Assembly: GCA_024998705.1 (NCBI GenBank)
Contig: JACOEF010000095.1
Location: 1-9,185 of the forward strand
Length of the DNA: 9,185 nt
Reading direction: 5' to 3'
Origin: Nitrospira sp.
Lineage (GTDB): Bacteria; Nitrospirota; Nitrospiria; Nitrospirales; Nitrospiraceae
Position 1 is the stretch's first letter, and every line of letters starts with the position of its first letter. This document shows, piece by piece, positions 1-8,417 of the stretch. A model generated the notes under the pieces. The model saw nothing but the letters and a program-made list of their open reading frames with translations. It was not told where the DNA came from and made no database searches. Both the position numbers and the translations under genes were made by a program.

Positions 1-3000
1 GAAATGCCGCCGGCGGCACCATGTCCGTGAAATTCACGAAGTGCTGGTTCAGCACGTCGCCCTTCGCGTTCGTCGCCACTACCTGAACCGTCTGCGTCCC
101 GATGAACTTCCTCGGCACCAGCAGAAAGAACTTCGCGTACTCGAACTGCCCGGTGTGGAAGCAGAGCGCGTCATCCAGTTTTGACGGCCTGTACTTCAAC
201 GCCTCCAGCGCCCGCTTCACTCTCTCGCGCCGCGTCTCGTCCCCGAACAGTGTCAGCGCCCCGCCGTCCAGCAGCGGGGCCGCCAGCGCCCGCGCCGCAC
301 ACTGCTTCGGAGCCGGATCGTTGTTCCGGTCTTCCGGCGACAATACCGCCGTCGCCAGCGCCGCTCTCGACACCGAAACACCAGCCGCCACCCGGCTCCG
401 CAACTCAGTCAGCGTCGATTGTTGCGCCGGCAGGGGCTCGATCAGCTTCCTCCCCCGCGCCGCGAAAATCACGTCCGGCTGGCCCGCCACCAGCGCCGCG
501 GTCGCTGAGGCGACCAGCGTCGGAAGCACCGGAGCCGTCGGCGCTCCTGTCAGAACGCCCGTCACTACGCTGGTCAATCCGCCAACCGTCCCTGGCGTCC
601 CCGGCTTCACCGGACACACCACCGCGTTCGCCTCCACCTGCCCAGCAACCACCCCGCGCAGATTGTCGATGCTCGCGTTGCCGCACCGCCACCGCTCCGT
701 CACCTTCAACGTCAAATCCGTCGGCACGCTCCGCACCGTGTTCGGCGGATCCGGCCATGCCTCGCCGTCCAGCACCCAGCCTGTCTCCGACGGCCCGATC
801 AGCTCGAACCGGAACGTCCATAGCATCGCCGTCGGCGGAGCCGCCGGCCAGCATACCGTCCCCCAGTTCTCCTTCACCGTCTCCTCGAGAAACTTGCTCT
901 TCTCGATCGCCTTCGGCGTCGGCTCCGGAATCCACGACAGCAGCGCCAGTTGCGCCTCCAGCGCTGTGTCTCCGCTTTTCTGCTTCCACCACGTCGCCGG
1001 CGTCTTGCCAGCCGTCACCGGACCCGTCAGTTCCACGCTCTTCAGCGTGTACTCGTAGAACGTATCGCCCCGCTGCACGAACTGCCCCGGTGCCGGAGCC
1101 TCCGAGGTCCCTCCGATATCCTCCCCGTTGAACTTCAACACGCCGTCTTCCAGCGGCGGAGCCGACATCAGCAGCACCGGAATCGCATCGATCGGCACCA
1201 CCGGCATCGTGTTCGCCGCGGGCTGCGAATTCCCCTCCGGCGCATCCCCGATCCCTCCGTCGATCGGCTTGTCCACGCCCGTCCCTACCACCAGCGCCGG
1301 CGTCCGGCTCACCAGCTTCATCGTCCGAGCCAGCGCCGGCGGATCCGGCACGGGCACTGCGTTCTCGCCGATCACGAAATCGACGCAACCCTCGATCGTG
1401 AAGAAGAAGAAGTCGATCTTGCCGCAGATCTCCCCTTCGATCCTGCAGATCTTGTTCCTCTGCGCGTCCTCCCCGATATCTACCTTCAACTGTGCATACG
1501 CGCCGATGTCGATGATGAACAGGTGCAGGTTGCCGCGGATGTACAGGATTCCCGCCAACCGGAACGGATCCGTCCCCACCACCGCGTCGAATCCTGCCGA
1601 CACCTTCAGGTACAGCCCGATCGACGTGCTGCCCCACACGATCGACACGTGCAGACCCGTCGCGATCGCGAATCCCGTGACCGCCGGCAGCCCGCCGTGC
1701 GCCGGAATCCCGTTCCCCGACAGCATTAAATACCCCGACCCCTCGAACACCTCCAGTATCTTCGCGTGGATCGGATCGTCGTACCGACCCAGATACAGGT
1801 GCCAGTCGCTCGTTTGGTTGAAGTTGAAAAACGCCTCCACCGGGATCCTGATGCTCAGCAACGGGTTCACCGTGTACTCCACGCTGATCCCGATCGTCAG
1901 TGTCCCCCGCCCCATGTCCAGATCGATCACCGCGAACAGCAGGCCCTCCGCCGTGCTCTTTAGCGCCGGCATGTCCTGCAGCAGCTTCGCCTTCATCATC
2001 AGTAACAGCCGAGGTCCCGGCAGTTCCAGCAAAACCACGCCCTTCAGATTGAAGATGAAGCTCGTCCCCATCGTCCCGAGTGTCGCCCCGATTCCGAACG
2101 CCCACGTATTCACCTTAGGCTTCCAGAACTGGATATTCGCCGGATTTCCCCCTGTCGCCCTCAGCCAGGCCAGCGCCGGAGCCTGAGTGCCCGCCGGGAT
2201 CTGATCCTCGTTTCGCGAGTAGTTCATCGCGAACAGGCCGAGGAACCCATAGATCCCCAACCCCGAATTTGCCAGCGGAATCGCCACCGGGAACTCCACT
2301 TCGAGCGTGATGATCACGCCCGTCGCCGGTCCTCCCTGGCTCTCCGGGATGTTCGCCACCCCCAGACCCGCAGCGATCCGCACCTGCACGGGCACGATCG
2401 TCACGTCGATCTGGCCCCTGATCTCGACTTCGTTCAACTCCATGTAGCCGCGGCCGCGAATCGCCCCAGGCACGTCGATCCCTGCCGCAAACGCTGTCAG
2501 TTCCGGCGGCCCCACCGGGTCCAGGCTCATCCGCACCCGCGCCCGATCGATCGAGATCACGCCCAGATCGATCGAGAATCCCAGGTCGATCTCGAAGATC
2601 AGCGGATTGTTCCGCGCGATCCGCGCTGCCAGGATCTGCAGAATCTGCCCCAGCGGATCCACGATCTTGATCGCGCCCCCGCGCGTCACCTCGATCGTGT
2701 ACCCCTTCGACGCGTCGAACACCGGCCTGAACTGGAACTTCGTCTCCGGCGGCATGTACCCGAACCGCAGCCCGATCGCCTTGTACCTCACCACCAGCGG
2801 GAACTCGCGGTCGATCTCGATCAGCCGTAGATTCCCGATCTGGATGTTCACTGAGACCGCCGTCTCGATGTCCAGCAGCACGCTCACTTCCGGCCCCGTG
2901 TTCCTTACACGCACCGCGATCTCGCCGCCGTACCAGATGATCCGCTCCACGTTCACCCAGTTCAACGCCGCCAGCGTGAACGGGAGCGCCACCACCGCGC

Positions 3001-5533
3001 CCGTAAGCGCGATCTGCCCGATATCTCCTTCTAGCGGATTCGCCGGGGCGACTTCAGCCAACACTGGTGTGAACACCGCCATCATGCCCAGCGCGCTGCG
3101 CCCCTGGTTCTTCGGCTGTAGCGGTTGCCCCTGAAGTTGGCCCGTCATCAACAGACCGTCTCGGTCCGCTGGGTCAGCTCCAAAGTAGCCGATCACGCTT
3201 ACCGTGTCCGTCGCGTCATCGATCTGCACAACCACGCGGACGTCGATGATCCCATCGGCAGGATTCTGGCTACCCAACCCTTGAAACTGTGGAATGTCCT
3301 GTCCCGTCATCCCGTTACGGCTCCGGTGCTCTTCCGCCTTCGTCTGAATATTTAATTTGCCGAACACCTCACACGCCACGAACGTGTTGCGCACGATTCG
3401 GACCTTTATCCCGGCTGACATGAACCAGCTCGGTGGATCTGGCTCCACCGGAGGCGGATCGTTGATCACGATCGGGAGGGGCACCGGCGGTTGCTCCACG
3501 TTCCTCCGCGATACTGTCCCCGTCGTCGCCGTGTCCGGTGCCCCCGACACCACCTTATCCACGACCACCTTCCACCACACGTTTCGCGGGTTCTTGTGCG
3601 TCTCCCAGTTGTTCATGTCCGTCGACGGCACGACATTGAAGTTCTTCCCCGGAAACTGCTGCTGGATCAGCCCCCGCACCGCCTCCGCCCGCCGCTCGCA
3701 CAACGCCGTGTTATACGTCACCTTCTGCGCCGAGTTATCATCCTCGAAACTCGCGTACCCCTTCACATTGATCGTGTCACCGTTTGTCAATGAACCCAAC
3801 GGATTCAACTTCGTTTGCACCGTGGGCCCTGGAGGAAATGTTGCCGTTGCCCCATCATCCGGTGCTGGGCTCGTCCCCGTGTTACCAGGCCCGAACGTAG
3901 CTGCATTTCCGGTCGGTGGCGGCTGGTCGAACCGGAAAAAGATCTCGAACGGCCCCGCGTTCGCCCCGCCCGGCATGATCGCTGTAATCCCCACATTGCT
4001 TCCCGGCGGCGCGTTCACCGTCACCGTCGCGCTCGTCCCCGCCGCGTTGCCGCCTACCATCCACTGCGTGTTCGCGTTCGGTGGATCGAGCGAGATCGTC
4101 GCCGTCGAACTCGTCTCATCCACCAGCCGCAGCCGCGGCGCGTTCACCGTCACCCCGTTCTGCGTCACCGTCGTCGTCTGCAGATCCACCGGCGGAATCT
4201 GCGGCTGCGTCCCCATCCCCGGAGCCGGTGCGATCGCCGCCCGCCGGCTCGCCCGGATCGTCAGTGTCGTCGGGCCTGGATTGTTCGGCCGCGAATCCGT
4301 CACCGTGATGACGATCGTCTTCTCCGTCACCCCCGTCAGGTCCACGTCGTGCAGACGCCCACCCTGCTGTGCCCCACCGTCGAACGACACCTGGGCGTTG
4401 AACGGCGCACGTCCCCCGTCGATATCCACTACCATCCGCGTCCGCACCGGCAACTGCACCGTCGCCTGCGCATCGCTCTGTTTCGTGATCCCGATCCCCC
4501 GCCCGTCCGCGTCGAAAAACCGTGCGCTCAGCTTCAAAGGACCCGCACCCTGATCGATCACCGACAGGTCGAAGTCCCCCGTGATCCCGGGCGTCTGCCC
4601 CAACCCGATCAGCAGATTCCGCGCCCCCGCCGACACCGCCAGATCCTGCATCCCGTTCGGCGCCACGAACAGACGCACCTCCGGCAGGTACAACCCCGTC
4701 CAGCTCTCGTCGAACCCGAACTGCGACAGAATCTCGGGCGGCGTCGACCCGTCCGACAGGTCCAGCGTCGCCGACCGGAACCCGAACCCCACTACGTTCG
4801 AATTCCCGATGAACGCATAGGGCGGATCCATCGTGATCAGCTCCGCCACCGCCAGATCCCCCGGATCGTCCAGACCGCTCGCCCCCGCCGACAGCAGCGT
4901 GAACACCAGTTGGTCGTTCACCTGCGACCCCTGCGACAGCCGCACCTTGATCCGCGGCAGCGTGAACTTCACCTCGGACTTCGTCGTGTCCGGAACCAGC
5001 AGCCCGTCTGTCTCTAGCTTCGCTGGCCTCAGAAACGGCGGCCGTAGAATAACCCCCGAAAACACCATGTCGAGCGTGAACTCGGTACTCGGGTAATCAG
5101 ACGGTGGTGCGTCAAGCGGGTTGTTGTCCAGCGCTGTCAGCACCGCCGCGGCGTTAGCGAAACCGGCCGCACCTCCAATAGCGGTCACGGCATTCGCAAC
5201 CTTGATGGAGGACATCCGCGGTGCAGTCAGTTGAAAGAGAATTCGCAGGTCACGGATCTCAAACCACGGATCCCGCCGGGATGGGTCGTTCTGGGGGTGC
5301 CCTTCGGTGTTGACGGCGGCGACGGAAAGAGTTCCGGTACTCGGATCGAGCGCAGGTGGATCCACCGCTCCGCTGAATTGCGCTATGCCGCGGATGACCG
5401 TCCCGCCTTCATCGGCACTGATTTCGTGTTCGCTTACGAAAATGATGGAAAGAGCCGCGTGCCAGTTCCCAAGATTCCGCCCCCTCAGAACATACGGAGC
5501 TACAAGGTCGAATATCGCTAGATCGAACGGCAT
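1..5533 (-). CDS. Giant multidomain beta-rich protein with an internal OmpA-like domain (C-terminus beyond the left edge)
   Basis: The frame is open for 1844 codons from ATG 5533 and leaves the window without a stop; an in-frame stop at 5546-5548 bounds it upstream. The start is supported by GGAG five bases upstream. A later in-frame ATG at 5215 (Met107) would discard about 100 residues of plausible protein. No N-terminal signal peptide or transmembrane helix is apparent. Rough order: N-terminal beta-rich part (1-365); PKD/Ig-like segment starting near VVDIDGG (about 366-405); Pro-rich linker; second Ig-like segment (about 455-530); Pro/Gly linker (about 536-571); OmpA-like domain (573-660); alternating hydrophobic beta-strand-like segments (about 750-1400) with aromatic/Gly-rich stretches, including W1137 and W1144 and a phenylalanine run at 1375-1378; then a Trp-rich C-terminal part. 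Residues 1085-1400 loosely recall DUF6603-type giant proteins; this is unverified. The function is unknown; scaffold, surface or injection-related roles are all unproven. Confidence 0.9.
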   Translation of the reverse strand, partial: MPFDLAIFDLVAPYVLRGRNLGNWHAALSIIFVSEHEISADEGGTVIRGIAQFSGAVDPPALDPSTGTLSVAAVNTEGHPQNDPSRRDPWFEIRDLRILFQLTAPRMSSIKVANAVTAIGGAAGFANAAAVLTALDNNPLDAPPSDYPSTEFTLDMVFSGVILRPPFLRPAKLETDGLLVPDTTKSEVKFTLPRIKVRLSQGSQVNDQLVFTLLSAGASGLDDPGDLAVAELITMDPPYAFIGNSNVVGFGFRSATLDLSDGSTPPEILSQFGFDESWTGLYLPEVRLFVAPNGMQDLAVSAGARNLLIGLGQTPGITGDFDLSVIDQGAGPLKLSARFFDADGRGIGITKQSDAQATVQLPVRTRMVVDIDGGRAPFNAQVSFDGGAQQGGRLHDVDLTGVTEKTIVITVTDSRPNNPGPTTLTIRASRRAAIAPAPGMGTQPQIPPVDLQTTTVTQNGVTVNAPRLRLVDETSSTATISLDPPNANTQWMVGGNAAGTSATVTVNAPPGSNVGITAIMPGGANAGPFEIFFRFDQPPPTGNAATFGPGNTGTSPAPDDGATATFPPGPTVQTKLNPLGSLTNGDTINVKGYASFEDDNSAQKVTYNTALCERRAEAVRGLIQQQFPGKNFNVVPSTDMNNWETHKNPRNVWWKVVVDKVVSGAPDTATTGTVSRRNVEQPPVPLPIVINDPPPVEPDPPSWFMSAGIKVRIVRNTFVACEVFGKLNIQTKAEEHRSRNGMTGQDIPQFQGLGSQNPADGIIDVRVVVQIDDATDTVSVIGYFGADPADRDGLLMTGQLQGQPLQPKNQGRSALGMMAVFTPVLAEVAPANPLEGDIGQIALTGAVVALPFTLAALNWVNVERIIWYGGEIAVRVRNTGPEVSVLLDIETAVSVNIQIGNLRLIEIDREFPLVVRYKAIGLRFGYMPPETKFQFRPVFDASKGYTIEVTRGGAIKIVDPLGQILQILAARIARNNPLIFEIDLGFSIDLGVISIDRARVRMSLDPVGPPELTAFAAGIDVPGAIRGRGYMELNEVEIRGQIDVTIVPVQVRIAAGLGVANIPESQGGPATGVIITLEVEFPVAIPLANSGLGIYGFLGLFAMNYSRNEDQIPAGTQAPALAWLRATGGNPANIQFWKPKVNTWAFGIGATLGTMGTSFIFNLKGVVLLELPGPRLLLMMKAKLLQDMPALKSTAEGLLFAVIDLDMGRGTLTIGISVEYTVNPLLSIRIPVEAFFNFNQTSDWHLYLGRYDDPIHAKILEVFEGSGYLMLSGNGIPAHGGLPAVTGFAIATGLHVSIVWGSTSIGLYLKVSAGFDAVVGTDPFRLAGILYIRGNLHLFIIDIGAYAQLKVDIGEDAQRNKICRIEGEICGKIDFFFFTIEGCVDFVIGENAVPVPDPPALARTMKLVSRTPALVVGTGVDKPIDGGIGDAPEGNSQPAANTMPVVPIDAIPVLLMSAPPLEDGVLKFNGEDIGGTSEAPAPGQFVQRGDTFYEYTLKSVELTGPVTAGKTPATWWKQKSGDTALEAQLALLSWIPEPTPKAIEKSKFLEETVKENWGTVCWPAAPPTAMLWTFRFELIGPSETGWVLDGEAWPDPPNTVRSVPTDLTLKVTERWRCGNASIDNLRGVVAGQVEANAVVCPVKPGTPGTVGGLTSVVTGVLTGAPTAPVLPTLVASATAALVAGQPDVIFAARGRKLIEPLPAQQSTLTELRSRVAAGVSVSRAALATAVLSPEDRNNDPAPKQCAARALAAPLLDGGALTLFGDETRRERVKRALEALKYRPSKLDDALCFHTGQFEYAKFFLLVPRKFIGTQTVQVVATNAKGDVLNQHFVNFTDMVPPAAF
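3554..3817 (-). other. OmpA-like domain inside the giant protein (residues about 573-660)
   Basis: This segment reads DTINVKGYAS at residues 586-595, then the classic OmpA C-terminal helix pattern N-x-x-L-(S)-x-x-R-A-x-x-V as N608, L611, C612 (in place of Ser), R615, A616 and V619. It ends in an alternating strand, WWKVVVDK, at 653-660. OmpA-like domains normally bind peptidoglycan in the periplasm through an Asp after the first strand and an Arg in the following helix. By eye the Arg is kept (R615), but the Asp position of the GYTD-type motif is Ser595. A Pro/Gly-rich linker lies before the domain and a proline-rich stretch after it. The domain sits in the middle of the protein, whereas it is usually C-terminal. 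Peptidoglycan binding is therefore doubtful. The fold assignment is good, the function uncertain. Confidence 0.75.
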
Positions 5534-5538
5534 ATGTG

Positions 5539-5542
5539 CTCC
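5539..5542 (-). promoter_or_regulatory. Shine-Dalgarno for the giant gene
   Basis: GGAG on the minus strand lies five bases before ATG 5533. This decides the start in favour of 5533 over the in-frame ATG at 5215. No clear sigma-70 promoter could be assigned upstream. Confidence 0.6.
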
Positions 5543-6691
5543 ATATTAGAGAATGCTCGAATCTAATCTCACTGCGAGTCGCGATGCCATGATCGCCATA
5601 TATCGCAAGATGTGGAGTTCAGAACAACACAATGTGGTAGGAATAGCATGATCTTTCAAGTGCCGCTGGTCAGTAAGAGATCTGTCGTGGCGCGGCTTGT
5701 AAGACCAGATACTAACGTTATCTCCGCCTCTATACCGTATAAGTACGTACTTAATGATCTATATCTAAAGATACCTCGAACCGATATACCAAATGGTTGA
5801 GCATTCAGATTGATGGCCACATTCTCTCCCGAAGATCTAGATTCGAGGATCGGGCTCGCCGTGAACTTCTCGCCCTCCCGTCGATGGCGCCGCCTCCCTT
5901 GGGCAAAGAAAATGAGGACGCGATGATTTGAAATGAGTCTCTTGCTGGATGGGAATGAGGATCCGGAACTTGGCACAGGAGATTGGTCGCACCTGCTGCG
6001 GTCGATCGGCTCTCAAAAGCCTGGGTCTTGATCATGATGCTTGCTCACCCGAGAACAGCAAACGGCCTGCTGTGTGCAACCTCGTGTACCAAATATGCAT
6101 TTAAGTAAACCTAAGAACTATCGACCTCCTCATCTCTTGCATCCTCCCTGCTCTCGAGCAACATTGATACCTCCCCGCCAAGATGGCGCTTCACTGGGCC
6201 AGGCTGTCATTTCCTTATCAATTTAACGCGGCGGTTGGATCACGCCACGGAGTTCAGTCTTACAGCAATACGCATGAATGGGAAATTTAGTAGGTATCGT
6301 TCTTCACATTGCATCTTGTAAGGAGCGCAAGCAAGATTGATGCTTCATTGCCCAGATATCTCTTCTGTAGACCAGCCAAGAATTTCAACGTGAATTACAG
6401 TTGATGGCAATCACGGTAACGGATCGGATGTTTGAGCTGTATTCAGTTCGATACACCATGAATCTAAACGGATACACTGATTAGGAAGTGACCTGTGGTC
6501 TTCTTGAAGTGCGCGTCCTCGAAGAAATGCCGCTTACGACCCGGCGGTTCAAAGCTGAGTGAAGGGATGATCGAGCTTCTGTTGCGGGCCCGCGCACCGC
6601 GCTGGACGGTGGCCAGGTATATTCCCTGCCAGAGGCGGAGAACCTCGATGCATTCTAGGTGAGGCCAGACGACAAGGCCGATCTAAACTGG

Positions 6692-6719
6692 GCGGTCGGC
6701 CCTTCCATAGGCCGACCGC
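6692..6719. repeat. Perfect 10-bp inverted repeat (hairpin)
   Basis: GCGGTCGGCC at 6692-6701 and its exact reverse complement GGCCGACCGC at 6710-6719 flank an 8-base spacer, CTTCCATA. The stem has 9 G-C pairs out of 10 and would be very stable in RNA. There is no T-run on the plus strand after it and only a TTT on the minus side, so a standard intrinsic terminator is not supported. It lies about 230 bases upstream of the lipase gene. It could be a transcript hairpin, a protein-binding palindrome or a mobile-element remnant. Confidence 0.7.
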
Positions 6720-6940
6720 ACGCGGCAATACGAGTTTAGCTTCACGGCGATCTCCGCGTTGCGTGGATTCAGGATCGCCCGTAGGGGCTCGCTACAGGGG
6801 AGCTTTACACTCCAAGGATCCTGACGTGTGCCCACCGGACGGACGCAACAGTTCAGCATCATCCAGATGTAGCACGGTGTAATGGTTGAGTTTTGGCGAT
6901 GGCACGTGACTGGTAATAGTCTATTGGCTTCGCTTTGAAG

Positions 6941-6945
6941 AAAGG
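6941..6945 (+). promoter_or_regulatory. Shine-Dalgarno for the lipase gene
   Basis: AAAGG, within GAAGAAAGG, lies eight bases before ATG 6954 but only two bases before ATG 6948. This favours 6954. The upstream GAAG part could serve 6948, so the two starts, which differ by two residues, are not fully resolved. Confidence 0.5.
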
Positions 6946-6953
6946 CAATGCAT

Positions 6954-8399
6954 ATGGCCAGGACGCGCATGCGGGATCTTGTGATTGTCCTTCCCGGAAT
7001 CACTGGAAGTGTTCTCGCACACACGGCTGGTACGAATTCTCCTGTTGATATCTGGGCACCATCGGGGGAGGCGCTGTGGCAGGGTCTCAAGAGCCTCGGC
7101 GACAGTGTCCAGCGGCTGAAAGTGCCGGCGCACGATCCACGGCATACGCCGCCGACTACAGATTTCACCGCAACCCGCGTCGTCAAGACTTTTCACGGAG
7201 TGTTTGGACTAGGCAAGATCGATGGGTACACGGCACTGACGGATCTGATCACCGATCAATTCATTGTGACCCCCGGTCGTCTTGACAACGAGGTGCCCGC
7301 GAATTTCTTCGAGTTTCCTTACGACTGGAGACTGAGTAACCGGCATTCGGCTGCCCGCCTGCGAGACTTCGTCAATACTCGCCTCACTCGATGGCGCACT
7401 GCAGCCAGTGGAGCGCCAGACGCGAGGATCATTCTCCTCGCCCATAGCATGGGGGGGCTCCTCGCTAGGTACTACCTCGAGGTGCTTGACGGATGGCGCG
7501 ACTGTCGCGCGCTGGTTACGTTCGGCACGCCCTACCGCGGAGCAGTTAACGCGATTAATTTTATTGCGAACGGATACAAGCAGTCATTCCTTGACCTGAC
7601 AGCCGTTCTTAGATCCTGCCCTGCCATCTACGAACTGCTGCCGATTTATAGGGCTGTGAGCGAAAACGGCAGGTGGCGACGCGTCGCCGAAGGCACGCTC
7701 CCCATGGCGGTGGCCGACTACGTTACCGCTGCCTCGGAATTCCACCAATCCATCAAGCAAGCCGTTGACAGCCATTTGAACGACGCCGAGTACCTGCAGA
7801 ACCGCTATCGTATCTTGCCGTTCGTGGGCGTTTCGCAACCGACGCTGCAGTCGGCGAGGTTCGACGGAAGCACGATGCGCGCCAGTGCTGATTGCCCTGA
7901 CTGGATAGACGAGTCGCTCGCGGGCGGTGATGGAACGGTGCCGCGCGTCTCAGCCACTCCCATCGAGATCTCAGACGACTACCGCGAAACCTTCTTCGCC
8001 GAACGCCACGCCTCGCTCCAGAGCAACGGGTATGCGCTCGACGATGTGCGTGAGCGGATCAAGCAGCTGCAATCGAACGGTACTCGCGAGATCATGTCGG
8101 CGTGGCGAGCGGGCACACGTCCCGCGATCAGTCTCGGACTCGATGATCTTTACCTGCCGGGAGAGTCAGTCCTTCTGTATGCATCAGTGATAGGGGGACG
8201 TGTTCCTGGACTTATCGCCACGATTGAATCCGGCGCGGCAGAAACCACCGAAAAGCAGTTTGTCGCAACCGGCTCAGGATGGAGCTTACGACTCGAAGGG
8301 CTTTCACCCGGACTCTATCGTGTGCGGGTGAGCTCGACCTCGGGAGGCGACGCACAACCGATGCCGGTTCGAGATGTGTTCGAGATAGCAGGCTCATAA
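6954..8399 (+). CDS. LCAT-like alpha/beta-hydrolase (lipase/acyltransferase family) with C-terminal beta domain
   Basis: A complete 481-residue protein counted from ATG 6954. It shows the lecithin:cholesterol acyltransferase-like hallmarks in order: an N-terminal strand ending in PGITGS (14-19, oxyanion-side motif), FPYDWR (122-127, lid/active-site Asp-Trp motif of LCAT/LPLA2), the nucleophile elbow AHSMGG with Ser165, TFGTPYRG (189-196), GGDGTVP with Asp326, and ERH with His352. Ser165, Asp326 and His352 form a complete predicted triad, so the enzyme should be active, probably on a phospholipid or other acyl ester; the substrate is unknown. Residues from about 392 to the end (ISLGLDDLYLPGE onward, with GLYRVRV near the end) look like a separate beta-sandwich. 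No signal peptide or transmembrane helix is evident, which suggests a cytosolic enzyme. It is followed after 18 bases by the transglutaminase-like gene, so the two are probably co-transcribed. The family call is firm; a role as a conflict-system effector is inference. Confidence 0.92.
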   Translation: MARTRMRDLVIVLPGITGSVLAHTAGTNSPVDIWAPSGEALWQGLKSLGDSVQRLKVPAHDPRHTPPTTDFTATRVVKTFHGVFGLGKIDGYTALTDLITDQFIVTPGRLDNEVPANFFEFPYDWRLSNRHSAARLRDFVNTRLTRWRTAASGAPDARIILLAHSMGGLLARYYLEVLDGWRDCRALVTFGTPYRGAVNAINFIANGYKQSFLDLTAVLRSCPAIYELLPIYRAVSENGRWRRVAEGTLPMAVADYVTAASEFHQSIKQAVDSHLNDAEYLQNRYRILPFVGVSQPTLQSARFDGSTMRASADCPDWIDESLAGGDGTVPRVSATPIEISDDYRETFFAERHASLQSNGYALDDVRERIKQLQSNGTREIMSAWRAGTRPAISLGLDDLYLPGESVLLYASVIGGRVPGLIATIESGAAETTEKQFVATGSGWSLRLEGLSPGLYRVRVSSTSGGDAQPMPVRDVFEIAGS

Positions 8400-8403
8400 T
8401 TCC

Positions 8404-8410
8404 GAGGAGG
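8404..8410 (+). promoter_or_regulatory. Strong Shine-Dalgarno for the transglutaminase-like gene
   Basis: GAGGAGG lies seven bases before ATG 8418, inside the 18-base gap after the lipase stop codon. It fixes the start and supports translation from a shared transcript. Confidence 0.85.
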
Positions 8411-8417
8411 TTCCACG

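Larger units (their letters stand above)
5534..6953. other. Gene-poor, AT-richer gap between divergent genes
   Basis: About 1.4 kb separates the divergent giant gene from the lipase operon. The open frames here are short (about 60-105 codons), mutually overlapping, mostly start at GTG or TTG, lack a Shine-Dalgarno sequence and resemble no family I recognise. Base composition is visibly less GC-rich than both flanks, especially 5540-5810 and 6230-6490. Promoters for both flanking units should lie here, but I could not pick convincing -35/-10 pairs. The stretch around 6510-6660 has coding-like composition split over two frames and may be a decayed gene. No tRNA or IS end was recognised. Confidence 0.6.

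Noticed and set aside
405..2105. 566-codon open frame on the minus strand, very rich in Gly, Arg and Asp
   Set aside because: It is a shifted frame of the giant gene. Its low-complexity G/R/D composition is typical of a GC-rich shadow, and the giant-gene frame gives sensible protein through the same stretch.
102..5096. Many plus-strand open frames of 100-400 codons opposite the giant gene
   Set aside because: They are antisense shadows produced by the G/C-biased third positions of the minus-strand gene. They are Pro/Ser/Arg-rich and match no family I know.
5215..5215. ATG at 5215 as the start of the giant gene
   Set aside because: The frame stays open upstream to ATG 5533, which has a good GGAG, and the added 106 residues look like real protein.
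5556..5847. 10-bp inverted match (CTCGAATCTA at 5556-5565, TAGATTCGAG at 5838-5847)
   Set aside because: A 10-base match in either orientation is expected about once by chance in a gap of this size, and no larger repeat surrounds it.
5656..5976. Minus-strand frame of 106 codons upstream of the giant gene; a PilZ-like domain was considered because of its RRRHRR stretch
   Set aside because: It starts at GTG with no Shine-Dalgarno, overlaps another equally poor frame, and lacks the rest of the PilZ pattern.
6683..7186. Minus-strand frame of 167 codons overlapping the start of the lipase gene
   Set aside because: Nearly half of it is antisense to the well-supported hydrolase, and the rest resembles no family.
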